Positions 30,169 to 39,073 of a DNA stretch of 64,000 bases are shown one piece after another. A program made the position numbers and the translations under genes. Source of the DNA: JALORV01 sp963707445. Its GTDB lineage: Bacteria; Pseudomonadota; Gammaproteobacteria; Burkholderiales; Burkholderiaceae_F. The stretch's first letter is position 1. Each line of letters opens with the position of its first letter. The stretch lies in the NCBI GenBank assembly GCA_963707445.1, contig CAVPPW010000018.1, forward strand, positions 94,727 to 158,726. Direction: 5' to 3'. The notes beneath the pieces were generated by a model. It made no database searches. It was not told the DNA's origin and saw nothing but the letters and a program-made list of their open reading frames with translations.

Positions 30169-30758
30169 ATGAAAGCAACACCGGCCCTGGACATAGCGGC
30201 GCCGCGGCGCGGCGCGCTGGCTCGCCGCGGTCGCCCTCGCCGCGCTCGGCGCCGCTCCGGGCTCGCAGTGACGCGACCGCTCAGACACTGACCCCGGCAC
30301 AGCAGAAGAACATGGAGCAGGCCAAGGCGCGCGAAGCGCAGGCGAAGGCGCTGCTCGCCAAGTACACGGCGTCGCCTGGCCGTGACGACAGCGACGGCCT
30401 GCTGAAAGAGCCCGCGGTGAGCGCCGAACTGAAGCGGGTGGTCGGGAACCAGCTGCCGAAGCTGATGCAGAACACCAACGTGCGCGGCTCGATTGCCTAC
30501 GACGGCGGCAGTCTCGTCGTCAGCGGCAACGCACCGCACAAGGGCGGCGAGGAGGAAGGCGTCATCTGCGTCAACCCGTACTCGCCGGGCCTGGTCGAAG
30601 CGGCGATCTTCTCGCGCGGCAAGATCACGGTCTTCGCCACCGCCGAGAAATACGAATACCTGAGCCTGTGCGTGAAAGACTGGATCACGCAGGTCAACTC
30701 GGGCCATCGCGACCGCACGACGCAGCCGAAGAACGTTTCGGTGGTGCGTGCCGGGTGA
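30169..30758 (+). CDS. Exported protein of unknown function with coiled-coil N-terminus (frameshifted signal)
   Basis: The ATG at 30169 begins MKATPALDIAAP. A frame change within the next 100 bp recovers a hydrophobic AARWLAAVALAALGAAPG signal. The mature part starts AQTLTPAQQKNMEQAKAREA (charged, helical) and continues KRVVGNQLPKLMQNTNVRGS, GEEEGVICVNPYSPGLVEAA and EYLSLCVKDWITQVNSG. There are two Cys residues. No family is recognised. It lies between another exported unknown and an Ivy-like lysozyme inhibitor in the same direction. Confidence 0.6.
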
Positions 30759-30799
30759 GCGGTCCGGTCGAAGCTTTGCAACACCTACGGGAATCCACC

Positions 30800-31225
30800 A
30801 TGAACCTGCATCGATTCATAGGCGCCGCCTTGATCTTGCCGATCGGCGTCGCGTTGACGGCCGCGTCGCACGCGCAACAGAAGCAGAAGGAGGCGTGGGA
30901 GTACCTGAAGGAGCCCGCGTTCAAGTCGGCCTACATGAAGGCGCTCGGGCCGAAGGCCAACACGCCGTGGATCGCCAAGCGCGACGGTCCAGCGCCCGAG
31001 GACAAGTTCGTCACCGTCGCCGGCCAGCGCTACGTCAGGAACGCGTTCTGCAAGAACAACGACTGCAACAACAACAGCGCAGTGATTCTGTACTCGCCTG
31101 AGAAGAAAGTCGTCTACGGGACGATCTACGAGAAAGGCAAGACCATACTGATCGGCGATCCGTCGGAGGCAGTGGCCACCGAGCTCAGTGCGCTGTGGAA
31201 GAAGGAGTGGCGGCCGCAAGGGTAG
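30800..31225 (+). CDS. Ivy-family C-type lysozyme inhibitor
   Basis: The intact 141-residue protein has a signal peptide (MNLHRFIGAALILPIGVALT...SHAQ). The mature domain contains AWEYLKEPAFKSAYMKALGP, ANTPWIAKRDGPAPEDKFVT and FCKNNDCNNNSAVILYSPEK. The short Cys-bounded loop CKNNDC corresponds to the CKPHDC-type inhibitory loop of Ivy, which plugs the lysozyme active site. A periplasmic role protecting peptidoglycan is inferred. The loop lacks the canonical His, so potency or target may differ. The start at 30800 is set by the signal peptide. Confidence 0.8.
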   Translation: MNLHRFIGAALILPIGVALTAASHAQQKQKEAWEYLKEPAFKSAYMKALGPKANTPWIAKRDGPAPEDKFVTVAGQRYVRNAFCKNNDCNNNSAVILYSPEKKVVYGTIYEKGKTILIGDPSEAVATELSALWKKEWRPQG

Positions 31226-31272
31226 CCGACGCTGGTTTGCATCAACTCGCGTCACAAGCAATCGGAGTCGAC

Positions 31273-31395
31273 ATGAAGAATCTCATCGCCGCAGTCGCCG
31301 GGCCGCCTGCAGGCCGACACCTCCTTGGGCGCCTCATCCTGCAAGACATGCCGGAGCGCAACCTATTGCTGGAGGCGTACGCGGCGAAGAAGTAG
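31273..31395 (+). CDS. Possible small protein (40 aa), uncertain
   Basis: ATG at 31273 is preceded by GGAG with good spacing and reads MKNLIAAVAGPPAGRHLLGR then LILQDMPERNLLLEAYAAKK. The start resembles a signal or lipoprotein peptide (MKNLIAAVAG). A one-base shift would give an alternative GASSC lipobox-like tail, so the reading may itself be affected by an indel. No family is recognised. Confidence 0.25.
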   Translation: MKNLIAAVAGPPAGRHLLGRLILQDMPERNLLLEAYAAKK

Positions 31396-31443
31396 GTGGC
31401 GCGGACGTCACGGATAATCGGCGGATCCACGCCGGGAGTTCCG

Positions 31444-32550
31444 ATGTCCGATATCGACGAACGCTTCGCGCGTTCGCTGCATCACGCCAGCAAGCAAGTC
31501 GCCTTCGGCGAAGCCTTCGTTCCGCCGATCGTCAACACGTCGGTGTATCGACTTGCTGCGGATCCGACAGGACCGTACCAGTACGCGCGCTGGGGCAATC
31601 CGACCTGGACCGCGCTCGAGGAAGCGCTTTCGATCCTCGAGGACGCCGAGACGATCACGTTCCCTTCTGGAATGGCCGCGATCGCCGCCGTGTTGTATTC
31701 GATCGTCAAGCCGGGTGATCGGATCCTGCTGCCGTCGGACGGCTACTACACGGTTCGCGTTTTCGCCGATACGTATCTGGTGCCGCTCGGCGTCACTGTC
31801 GATCGCGCACCGACCGGCACGGTTGAAACGGTGGCGCTCGATGGCTACCGGCTCGTGTGGATCGAAACCCCGTCGAATCCCGGGCTCGACATGGCTGACA
31901 TTGCCGCCGTTGCTGCGCGCGCCAAGGCGGCCGGCGCGCTCGTGGTTGTCGACAACACCACGATGACACCACTCGGACAGCGTCCGCTCGAATTGGGCGC
32001 AGACATCGTCGTGGCGGCTGACACAAAGGCGCTCAACGGCCATTCCGACGTACTCTTTGGTCATGTCAGTTCGCGCGACGCCAAGCTGATCGGCGGAGTG
32101 CGCGATTGGCGCCGCGTCGCCGGCGCGATTCCCGGACCGTTCGAAGCATGGCTCGTGCATCGCGGACTCGAAACGCTCGAGGTTCGCTTCTCGAGGATGT
32201 GCACCAACGCACAGGTGATCGCCGAGCGGCTTGGCCAGCATCCCAAGGTCAAGGCGATCAACTATCCGGGACTGGCTTCGCATCCGCGCGCGTTGCTCGT
32301 GCGCTCGCAAATGCGAGCAGGAGGCAGCCTGATCGCACTGACGCTTGCCGACAAGGCGGCGGCCGAGCGGTTCATCGGCGCATGCCCATTCATGCGCGAA
32401 GCGACAAGCTTTGGCGGCGTGCACACCAGCGCGGAACGGCGTGCCCGCTGGGGCGACGCTGTCGCCGACGGTTTCATCCGCGTGTCGACCGGCTGCGAGC
32501 CGACTGAAGTGCTGTGGAGCGCGATTGACCGCGCGCTGGCGAGCGCCTGA
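31444..32550 (+). CDS. Cys/Met metabolism PLP-dependent enzyme (cystathionine gamma-synthase/beta-lyase family)
   Basis: The intact 368-residue protein carries MSDIDERFARSLHHASKQVA, PPIVNTSVYRL, YARWGNPTWTALEEALSILE and ITFPSGMAAIAAVLYSIVKP (PLP phosphate region). VVVDNTTMTPLGQRPLELGA and the lysine motif AADTKALNGHSDVLFG (Schiff-base Lys) follow, with FGGVHTSAERRARWGDAVAD near the C-terminus. The sequence fits cystathionine beta-lyase-like enzymes that cleave C-S bonds. Exact substrate specificity cannot be assigned by eye. It is a single gene. It ends 232 bp before the aryl polyene cluster and is not a usual member of it. Confidence 0.88.
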   Translation: MSDIDERFARSLHHASKQVAFGEAFVPPIVNTSVYRLAADPTGPYQYARWGNPTWTALEEALSILEDAETITFPSGMAAIAAVLYSIVKPGDRILLPSDGYYTVRVFADTYLVPLGVTVDRAPTGTVETVALDGYRLVWIETPSNPGLDMADIAAVAARAKAAGALVVVDNTTMTPLGQRPLELGADIVVAADTKALNGHSDVLFGHVSSRDAKLIGGVRDWRRVAGAIPGPFEAWLVHRGLETLEVRFSRMCTNAQVIAERLGQHPKVKAINYPGLASHPRALLVRSQMRAGGSLIALTLADKAAAERFIGACPFMREATSFGGVHTSAERRARWGDAVADGFIRVSTGCEPTEVLWSAIDRALASA

Positions 32551-32782
32551 CCGCTACGCGAAGCGGATGGTCTCGGCAGCCACGTCGACGGGTTCGGCGG
32601 ACGGTTCTTCGTCAAACGCGATATCGCCGCGCGCGCGGTACGCCGCTAAGTACCGCTCTCCATCGACGGTTCTGGCTCGCTTTGCAGCAGCATTCCAGAG
32701 GATCGAGCACTTCGGCACACGCGCATGCTCGTCCTGTCAGGAGGCCGTAAGGTAAACTGGCCGTTGCAGGAATTTTCGCTTG

Positions 32783-33040
32783 ATGCAGGACATGCAAACA
32801 CTCGAACTGCTGCGCGACTACCTACAGAAGAAGGCATCGATCGAGCCGGCGCGAGTGGTTCCGCAGACGCGGCTCGAGGACATCGGCGTCGACTCGCTGA
32901 TCCTGATCGACATGATGTTCGAACTTGAAGAGTCGTTGAACGTGCGGGTGCCCGACGCGAGCACCCGCCCTGCCACGATATCTGAACTCATAGATCTGTT
33001 CGAAGCACTCTCGGCTCGGCAGGTAAGAACAGGTACATGA
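32783..33040 (+). CDS. Acyl carrier protein (aryl polyene cluster, plus operon)
   Basis: The 85-residue protein begins MQDMQTLELLRDYLQKKA. It carries the phosphopantetheine site in LEDIGVDSLILIDMMFELEE (Ser in GVDSL) and a typical acidic helix II. It would carry the growing polyene or the aryl starter. ATG at 32783 is chosen; a TTG one codon earlier is also possible. The last 4 bp overlap the ketosynthase start. It opens the plus-strand operon, so the promoter should lie in the 232-bp gap upstream. Confidence 0.9.
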   Translation: MQDMQTLELLRDYLQKKASIEPARVVPQTRLEDIGVDSLILIDMMFELEESLNVRVPDASTRPATISELIDLFEALSARQVRTGT

Positions 33041-34292
33041 CGCGGTCACGCGTCGCGGTCACCGGGCTCGGACTGGTTTCACCTTTCGGCTCGGATCCGG
33101 CGTTGGCCTTCGATCGGCTGATGGCCGGACGCTCGGTCATTCGACCGTTTACCCCGGAACCTTCATTGCTCAGCGCGCCTGTGCCGGCCGTGTATTGCGA
33201 TGACTTCGATGCTGAAGCCGCACTCGGTCGAACCACCGCAAGCTTGACGGACCGGTACGCTCAACTCGGCATCGCCGCCGCGCTCGCTGCCTGGCGCGAT
33301 GCCGGACTTCCATGCGAGACGCCCGCGCCGGAGCGGCCGCGCGGCGCCGTTTGCTGGGGCACCGGCCTGGGCGGCACCCGATCGATCGAACAGACCTACT
33401 TCGACATTCTGCAGCGAGGCCGCAGCCGCGCATCGCCGTTGCTCATCGTGCTCGGCATGCACAACGCCGCCGCAGCGCACATCGCGATGCGTTTCGGCCT
33501 CGCCGGCCCGGCGACCACAAGTTCGGTGGCCTGCGCCTCGTCGGCGATCGCGCTCGGTGAGGCGCTGCGACTGATCCGCTCCGGCGAGGCCGATGTCGTC
33601 GTCGCCGGCGGCTCCGAAGCGCCGCTGACGTCCGGCATGCTGCTCGCATGGGACGCGATGCGCGTCCTTGCGCATGCCGACCCAGCGTCGACGGCCGCGG
33701 CTTGCCGGCCGTTCGATCGTGATCGCGCCGGGCTGGTGCTCGGAGAAGGCGGTGCCGCGCTGGTGCTCGAGCCGTACGAGCGTGCGCAGCAGCGCGGCGC
33801 CAGAATCTATGCCGAGTTTGCCGGCTATGGCGCGAGCTGTGACCATCATCACCTGGCGCAGCCGCTCGCTGCCGGACAGGCGCAGGCACTGCGCCAGGCG
33901 TTGACGGATGGCGGGATCGCCGCGGACGAGCTCGACTACGTCAACGCGCACGGCACCGGGACGGTCGAAGGCGACCCGGTCGAGATCGATGCACTGCGCA
34001 CCGTGTTCGGAACGCGCGCCGAGCGGCTCGCCGTGAGTTCGACGAAGTCGATGCACGGGCACATGCTGGGCGCCACAGGTGCGATCGAGGCGCTGATCAC
34101 CGTCATGGCGATCGCGCGGCAACAGGTGCCGCCCACCGCACACCTCGAACACGTCGATCCTGCCTGCGCCGGCGTACGGCATGTCGCGGGTGCGGCGAGG
34201 AGTTGCCGGTGCGCGCGGCGCTGTCGAGTTCGTTTGCATTCGGCGGGTCCAACGCGGTGCTGGCATTCCGGCAGGCCGCGGCGGTCCATTGA
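33037..34292 (+). CDS. Beta-ketoacyl-ACP synthase (KAS II/FabF type; one frameshift near 34195)
   Basis: MTRSRVAVTGLGLVSPFGSD begins a thiolase-fold ketosynthase. The Cys-His-His triad is intact: SSVACASSAIALGEALRL, DYVNAHGTGTVEGDPVEIDA and SSTKSMHGHMLGATGAIEAL. Near 34195 one G is missing from a GGG run (a rare deletion here). The restored frame reads EELPVRAALSSSFAFGGSNA and ends LAFRQAAAVH at 34292. It should condense malonyl-ACP with the aryl or polyene thioester. The stop overlaps the chorismatase start (TGATG). Confidence 0.9.
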
Positions 34293-35359
34293 TGAGGACA
34301 ACGATGTCAGGGCACGCCCAGCGGATCGAACCCTGCGTGCTGCCGCTCGAAGACGCGAGCCATCCGAGCGCAAGCGGCGAGTGGCTCGGCGGGACCGTCT
34401 ACGGGCCGGCCACACAGACGAACGAACAGCTGACACGGCAGATCGGCGCACGCGCGGCGGCCGGCTGCGCGGTGGTCGACATGACACCGCTGAGCGCAGC
34501 GCACGGCTTTGCGGAGCTCTGGCGCGTCTGGGGCGATGGACCGGTCGTGCAGCACCGGCACGGCGACCTGACCTGGTCGGTCGACCGTTCGCTGCTGTTC
34601 GCGCACCTCACGCTCGATGAGCGCGCGTTCGGCGATGGCACGCGCTGCGCACTGGCGCCGGCCGCGCATGCCGCCTACCGCAGCCTGTTCGCACTGCTCG
34701 CGGACACCGGCTTTTCGCACCCGATCCGTTTCTGGAACTATCTGCCGCGCATCAATCTCGACGAGGACGGACTCGAGCGCTATCGCCACTTCAACATCGG
34801 CCGCCACGCCGCCTTCGTCGAGGCGCAGCGGCCAACGGACGCCGCGCCGCCTGCGGCCTGCGCGCTCGGCTGTCGCGGTACCGCGATAACCGTCATCGTG
34901 CTGGCCGGACGCACGCCCCCGATCGCGATCGAGAATCCGCGGCAGGTCAGCGCGTACCGGTACCCGTCGCAATATGGGCCGCAAGCGCCGACATTTTCGC
35001 GGGGCGCGCTGTACCGTCGAGGCACGCATGCGCTGCTGACGATCTCCGGGACCGCGAGCATCGTCGGACACGAGACTCTGCATGTCGGCGACGTTGTCGC
35101 GCAGGTGGATGAGTCGCTGCGCAACCTCGATGCCGTCGTCGATGCGGCCAATGCCGCGGCGGGGCAGCCGCTATTCAGCGTCGCCGGCCTGAAAATGAAG
35201 GGCTATGTGCGCGACCGCCGTCACGCCGACCTCGTCCGCCGCCAACTGCAGCTGCGTCTGCCGGAAACGCCGGTGCCGCTGGTGCAGGCCGAAATCTGCC
35301 GCGAGAACCTGCTGTTCGAAGTCGAAGCGGCCGGGGCAGCCGAAGGGGCGCCGGCCTGA
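34292..35359 (+). CDS. Chorismatase / XanB2-type pteridine-dependent-deoxygenase-like protein
   Basis: The intact 355-residue protein matches the chorismate lyase-like family of FkbO, Hyg5 and XanB2. Motifs include IRFWNYLPRINLDEDGLERY, HFNIGRHAAFVEAQ, IENPRQVSAYRYPSQYGP and APTFSRGALYRRG. XanB2 converts chorismate into 3- and 4-hydroxybenzoate; the former is used for xanthomonadin and the latter for ubiquinone. Its place inside this cluster argues that it makes the aryl starter unit. An alternative start is MSGHAQRIEP at 34304. There is no ribosome gap, because its ATG overlaps the ketosynthase stop. Confidence 0.88.
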   Translation: MRTTMSGHAQRIEPCVLPLEDASHPSASGEWLGGTVYGPATQTNEQLTRQIGARAAAGCAVVDMTPLSAAHGFAELWRVWGDGPVVQHRHGDLTWSVDRSLLFAHLTLDERAFGDGTRCALAPAAHAAYRSLFALLADTGFSHPIRFWNYLPRINLDEDGLERYRHFNIGRHAAFVEAQRPTDAAPPAACALGCRGTAITVIVLAGRTPPIAIENPRQVSAYRYPSQYGPQAPTFSRGALYRRGTHALLTISGTASIVGHETLHVGDVVAQVDESLRNLDAVVDAANAAAGQPLFSVAGLKMKGYVRDRRHADLVRRQLQLRLPETPVPLVQAEICRENLLFEVEAAGAAEGAPA

Positions 35360-35373
35360 GCGCGGCTTTTCCG

Positions 35374-36170
35374 ATGTCGGATGATCGAAAGCGAAGACGC
35401 AGCCCGGCGTCTGGGAACGCGCCAGGGCGCGGCTTCTGCTGTGGTGGTGTCTCGCGCTGCTCGGCGCCGGGACGCTGTTGTGGACACCGGTTGCCGCGCT
35501 GCTGCGGGTGGTGCTGCCGGTGCGCACGGGCCATCGCGTCGGCCGTGCGGTTGCGCGCCGCTTCTTCGCGTTCTACCTCGCCAATTTGCGCGCGATCGGC
35601 GGGGCGCTGATCGAACTCGACGCGCTCGAGCCCCTGGCACGCGAGCGCGGCATCCTCATTGCGGCGAATCACCCTTGTCTGCTCGATGCGCTGATGCTGC
35701 TCTCGTGCCTGCCCGACGGCGTGCCGCTGATGAAGGCCGATCTCGAACGGAGCGCATTCTGGGGCGCGCCCGCGCGTCTGGCCGGCTACATCAGCAACCG
35801 CAACATCCTCGACGCGGTGCGGGTCGCACGCGACCGGCTGGCCGAAGGCGCGCAGGTGCTCGTGTTCCCCGAAGGCACGCGCACGAACCCCTGGCCGCTC
35901 GGCGCGCTGCGTGGTGCGCTCGCCATCATCGCCCAGAGAGCCCAGGCCCCGGTGCAGACTGTCATCATCGAGACCGATACGCTGTTTCTGTCGAAAGGCT
36001 GGCCGCTGCTGAAAGCACCGCGACTGCCGGTGCATTTCCGCGTCCGCCTGGGTCGACGCTTCGAACCGCCGCAGGACAACGCGCGCTTCATGACTGAGCT
36101 GCGCGCACACTTCGAAGACGAACTGGCGCGCTCCGAGCTGCGCCCGCCGCTAGAGGCACCGCCAGGCTGA
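35374..36170 (+). CDS. PlsC-type acyltransferase (likely 5' frameshift)
   Basis: The conserved part from about 35478 reads LLRVVLPVRTGHRVGRAVAR, GILIAANHPCLLDALMLLSC (the NHX4D catalytic motif), ISNRNILDAVRVARDRL and VLVFPEGTRTNPWPLGALRG (FPEGTR, acceptor binding), a lysophospholipid-type acyltransferase. Upstream in the same frame WERARARLLLWWCLALLGAG is a membrane helix without a good start codon. The ATG at 35374 in another frame plus one indel near 35390 would supply it. It likely attaches an acyl group or the polyene to a glycerol-type lipid. The next gene follows 5 bp later. Confidence 0.82.
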
Positions 36171-36175
36171 TCACA

Positions 36176-37723
36176 ATGACACCTTCACCGACGCATCTCG
36201 TGCTGATTCCCAGCTACAACAGCGGCGAGCTCGTGCTGCGCACCGTGCGCGAGGCGCTCGCGCAATGGGCGCCGGTATGGGTGGTCATCGACGGCAGCAC
36301 CGACGGCACCGACGAGTCGCTGCGACGGCTCGCGGCGAGCGAACCCAACTTGCGGGTGCTGTGCCTGCCGGTCAACAGCGGCAAAGGCGCAGCGGTGCTG
36401 CACGGACTGCAGGCAGCGCAAGCCGGCGGCTACAGCCATGTGCTGACAATGGACGCCGACGGCCAGCATCCGGCGCACGCAATCCGCGAGTTCATGGCGG
36501 CTTCGCAACGTGCGCCGCACGCCGTCATCCTCGGCGTGCCGCAGTTCGACGCGAGCGCGCCCGCATTGCGGCGGGGTGGCCGGCGCATCTCGAACTGGTG
36601 GGCCAATTTGGAGACGCTCGGCGCCGGCGTGCAGGATTCGCTGTTCGGCTTCCGCGTCTATCCGGTCGCTCCCTTGCTCGGCATCATGCAGTCGCACCGC
36701 TGGATGCGGCGCTTCGACTTCGACCCGGAAGCCGCGGTGCGACTCGTCTGGGCCGGCGTGCCGCCGCTGAATCTGCCGGCGCCGGTCCGCTACCTGTCGC
36801 CGAGCGAAGGCGGCGTTTCGCACTTTCGCTACCTGCGCGACAACGTGCTGCTGACCGGTATGCACATCCGCCTGATGGTCGAATTCGTGTTCCGGCTGCC
36901 TTGGCTTCTGAGGCGCCGGCCGCGCACTCGCGGTGCGCCCCGAATGAAGACTACGACGCCCGCCGCCGACGTCGTGCATGCGCCGCACCGGCCGCTGACG
37001 GACTACTACGCGGACGAATCCGGACGGGCCAGCGTCGTGCGCGGAATGTTCGACCAAACCGCCGGGACCTACGACCGGATCGAGCGCATCCTCGCCCTTG
37101 GCAGCGGGGTCTGGTACCGCGGCCAAGCGCTGCGCCGGGCCGGACTGGGCCCGGGACAGCGCATCGTCGACGTCGGGATCGGCACCGGACTGGTTGCGGT
37201 TGAAGCCGTGAAGATCATCGGCGATGGCGACCTGCTGGTCGGTGTCGACCCCAGCGCCGGCATGCTCGAGCGCGCGCGCGCCGCACTGCCGGCAGCGGTG
37301 CATCTGATCGAAGGCACAGCCGAGGCGATTCCTTTTCCGGATGCAAGCTTCGACTTCCTTTCGATGGGCTACGCGCTGCGCCACATTAGTGACCTCGAAG
37401 CGGCGTTCCGCGAATTTCATCGCGTGCTCAGGCCCGGCGGCCGGCTCTGCCTGCTCGAAATCACGAAACCCGAAACCATGTTCGGCCGCGTCTTGCTGAA
37501 GACCTATATGCGCGGGATCGTCCCGACGCTGGCGCGGCTCGTCGGCGCCGGCAGCGAAACCGCTCGACTCTGGCGCTACTACTGGGACACGATCGAAACC
37601 TGCGCGTCGCCGCAGCAAGTCGTCGCGACGCTGAGCGCGGCCGGATTCGCAGACGCGCGCCGCTACATCGACCAACGATCGATGCCGATCTTCGCTGAGT
37701 TCCAGGCCCGCAAGACCGGCTGA
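36176..37723 (+). CDS. Glycosyltransferase family 2 fused to SAM-dependent methyltransferase
   Basis: A single intact frame of 515 residues holds two domains. Residues about 1-250 are a GT2 fold: HLVLIPSYNSGELVLRTVRE, WVVIDGSTDGTDESLRRLAA, SHVLTMDADGQHPAHAIREF (DxD) and VQDSLFGFRVYPVAPLLGIM. After a basic linker (RRRPRTRGAPRMKTTTPA), residues about 275-515 are a UbiE-like class I methyltransferase: GMFDQTAGTYDRIERILALG, GQRIVDVGIGTGLVAVEAVK, LLVGVDPSAGMLERARAALP and MGYALRHISDLEAAFREFHR. These functions are normally separate proteins in aryl polyene clusters. The methyltransferase could O-methylate the aryl head. The fusion could be natural or could hide a lost stop near MKTTT. Confidence 0.88.
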   Translation: MTPSPTHLVLIPSYNSGELVLRTVREALAQWAPVWVVIDGSTDGTDESLRRLAASEPNLRVLCLPVNSGKGAAVLHGLQAAQAGGYSHVLTMDADGQHPAHAIREFMAASQRAPHAVILGVPQFDASAPALRRGGRRISNWWANLETLGAGVQDSLFGFRVYPVAPLLGIMQSHRWMRRFDFDPEAAVRLVWAGVPPLNLPAPVRYLSPSEGGVSHFRYLRDNVLLTGMHIRLMVEFVFRLPWLLRRRPRTRGAPRMKTTTPAADVVHAPHRPLTDYYADESGRASVVRGMFDQTAGTYDRIERILALGSGVWYRGQALRRAGLGPGQRIVDVGIGTGLVAVEAVKIIGDGDLLVGVDPSAGMLERARAALPAAVHLIEGTAEAIPFPDASFDFLSMGYALRHISDLEAAFREFHRVLRPGGRLCLLEITKPETMFGRVLLKTYMRGIVPTLARLVGAGSETARLWRYYWDTIETCASPQQVVATLSAAGFADARRYIDQRSMPIFAEFQARKTG

Positions 37724-37818
37724 GTCGCAACAGCTTCACCTCGGCGACTGCGCGCAACGATCGGCTCGATGTTCGATCGGCCACGGCTTGGGACGGTCCG
37801 CATTGGACGCGCGCGCGT

Positions 37819-38266
37819 CTAGGCCGCAGCGCCGAGCGCCACGCTGATCCGCCCCTCTGCGAGGAGCGCGCTCACCGGCGCAAACGGTGAAGGCATAGAG
37901 CACGTGGCTCGCATCACCGGCCAGGCGCTCGACGCGGATCGTGAGATCCTCGGCCGCTTCGTCGAGCCGCGCAGCGTGCAACTGGACCGCACGCACCGCG
38001 CCGATATAGCCGGGACGCGATGGCGGTCTGCCGCCAGTGGAGACCAGTGCGCCGTGCAGCGCCATCGCCTGCGCCGCGTATTCGATCGCGTGCACCGCGG
38101 CCAGCTGTCCGCGCGCGCGCAGCGGGTTCGCCGGGTCGCGATGCGAGACGGCCCGGCACTCGATCGTGTTGGCGTCCCACCGAACCGCCTCGTCCAGCAG
38201 ACACATCGTTCCGGCGTGCGGAATGCGCGCCGCGATCTGCACGCGGTCGATCGTTGCGCTGTTCAT
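37819..38266 (-). CDS. FabZ/FabA-like 3-hydroxyacyl-ACP dehydratase (aryl polyene cluster; one frameshift)
   Basis: The protein begins MNSATIDRVQIAARIPHAGT with MCLLDEAVRWDANTIECRAV, the hot-dog-fold start with the dehydratase His in IPHAG. AAVHAIEYAAQAMALHGALV and VERLAGDASHVLYAFTVCAG follow. Near 37868 one base must be removed; the end then reads LLAEGRISVALGAAA with a TAG at 37819. The span is 3n+1. Its start overlaps the previous gene by ATGA. It is the last gene of the minus operon and would dehydrate 3-hydroxy intermediates to build the conjugated chain. Confidence 0.82.
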
Positions 38267-39073
38267 GCCACGGGCTCGCAGCGCACTACCAACTGCGGTG
38301 GCGTCAGGTAGTCGACGATGACCGATTCGTTCGACCCGCGCGCGATCGCCGCGAGCAGCGGCAGCCCGCGCGCCGCCGGATTGCCTTGGCGCAGCGTCTC
38401 GAGTGCCGCGTCGTCGCAGCGGTGCGCCGCACCGCTGCCCAACGCGATGCCGATCCGTGCCAATGCCCGCTCGGTGCGGGCGGGCGCGAGCACTAGCGCC
38501 AGCGCAAAAGCGTCGGGAACCGGGCGTTTCTCCTGCAACGGCTCGGGATAACCGCTGTCGTAGGCGACCAGCAGCCGCGGCTGCTCCACTCGCCTGCAAC
38601 TGCACGACAGCCTCGAGCAGGCCGGCAGCGAAGCTCGCGTCATAGGCCGAGAGGCTGGTCGATGGCGGCATCGCCTGCGCCGCGATGCTCCAGTAGCCGG
38701 AAGGCGCGTTGTGCACCGAGTTGTGGAAACGCGTCGGCGAGATGAATCGCTCGCTCGTCGCCAGCACCTCGCAGATCGCGTGGCAGTTGTCGCCGTCGCC
38801 TCCCGAGGCCGCGAACACCGTCGCGAGCGACGAGGGTGCGCGCTGAGCGGCCTCGCAGGCCGCGGTCGCGACCGCCATCGCGACGCGCACCGCTGCGCCG
38901 GTGCGACGACGCTCGGCGGCAGGCAGGGCCGATGGCACCGGCAACGCACAGCGTGCCGGCACGTAGTTCGACTCGCCGCGCAGCACCGCCGCGGTGCGCG
39001 GCCAGTCATCGAGGCCCGGCCCGAGCACTCCGATGCCTTCGATCCAGGCGTTCAGTTCGCGCGCGGTGCTCAT
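38263..39073 (-). CDS. Ketosynthase-like chain-length-factor protein (ApeC-like; one frameshift)
   Basis: MSTARELNAWIEGIGVLGPG starts a shortened ketosynthase (about 270 residues). LATVFAASGGDGDNCHAICE and ISPTRFHNSVHNAPSGYWSI resemble the ketosynthase N-terminal half. The catalytic Cys position reads TSLSAYDASFAAGLLEAVVQ, so there is no nucleophile. A shift near 38590 leads to LLVAYDSGYPEPLQEKRPVP and ends QLVVRCEPVA. Such proteins pair with an active ketosynthase (here the adjacent gene) and set chain length. Both ends overlap neighbouring genes by 4 bp or fewer. Confidence 0.82.

Noticed and set aside
37806..37819. GACGCGCGCGCGTC palindrome in the gap between the converging pigment operons
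   Set aside because: Simple CG alternation is common at this GC content and overlaps the dehydratase stop; no terminator features.
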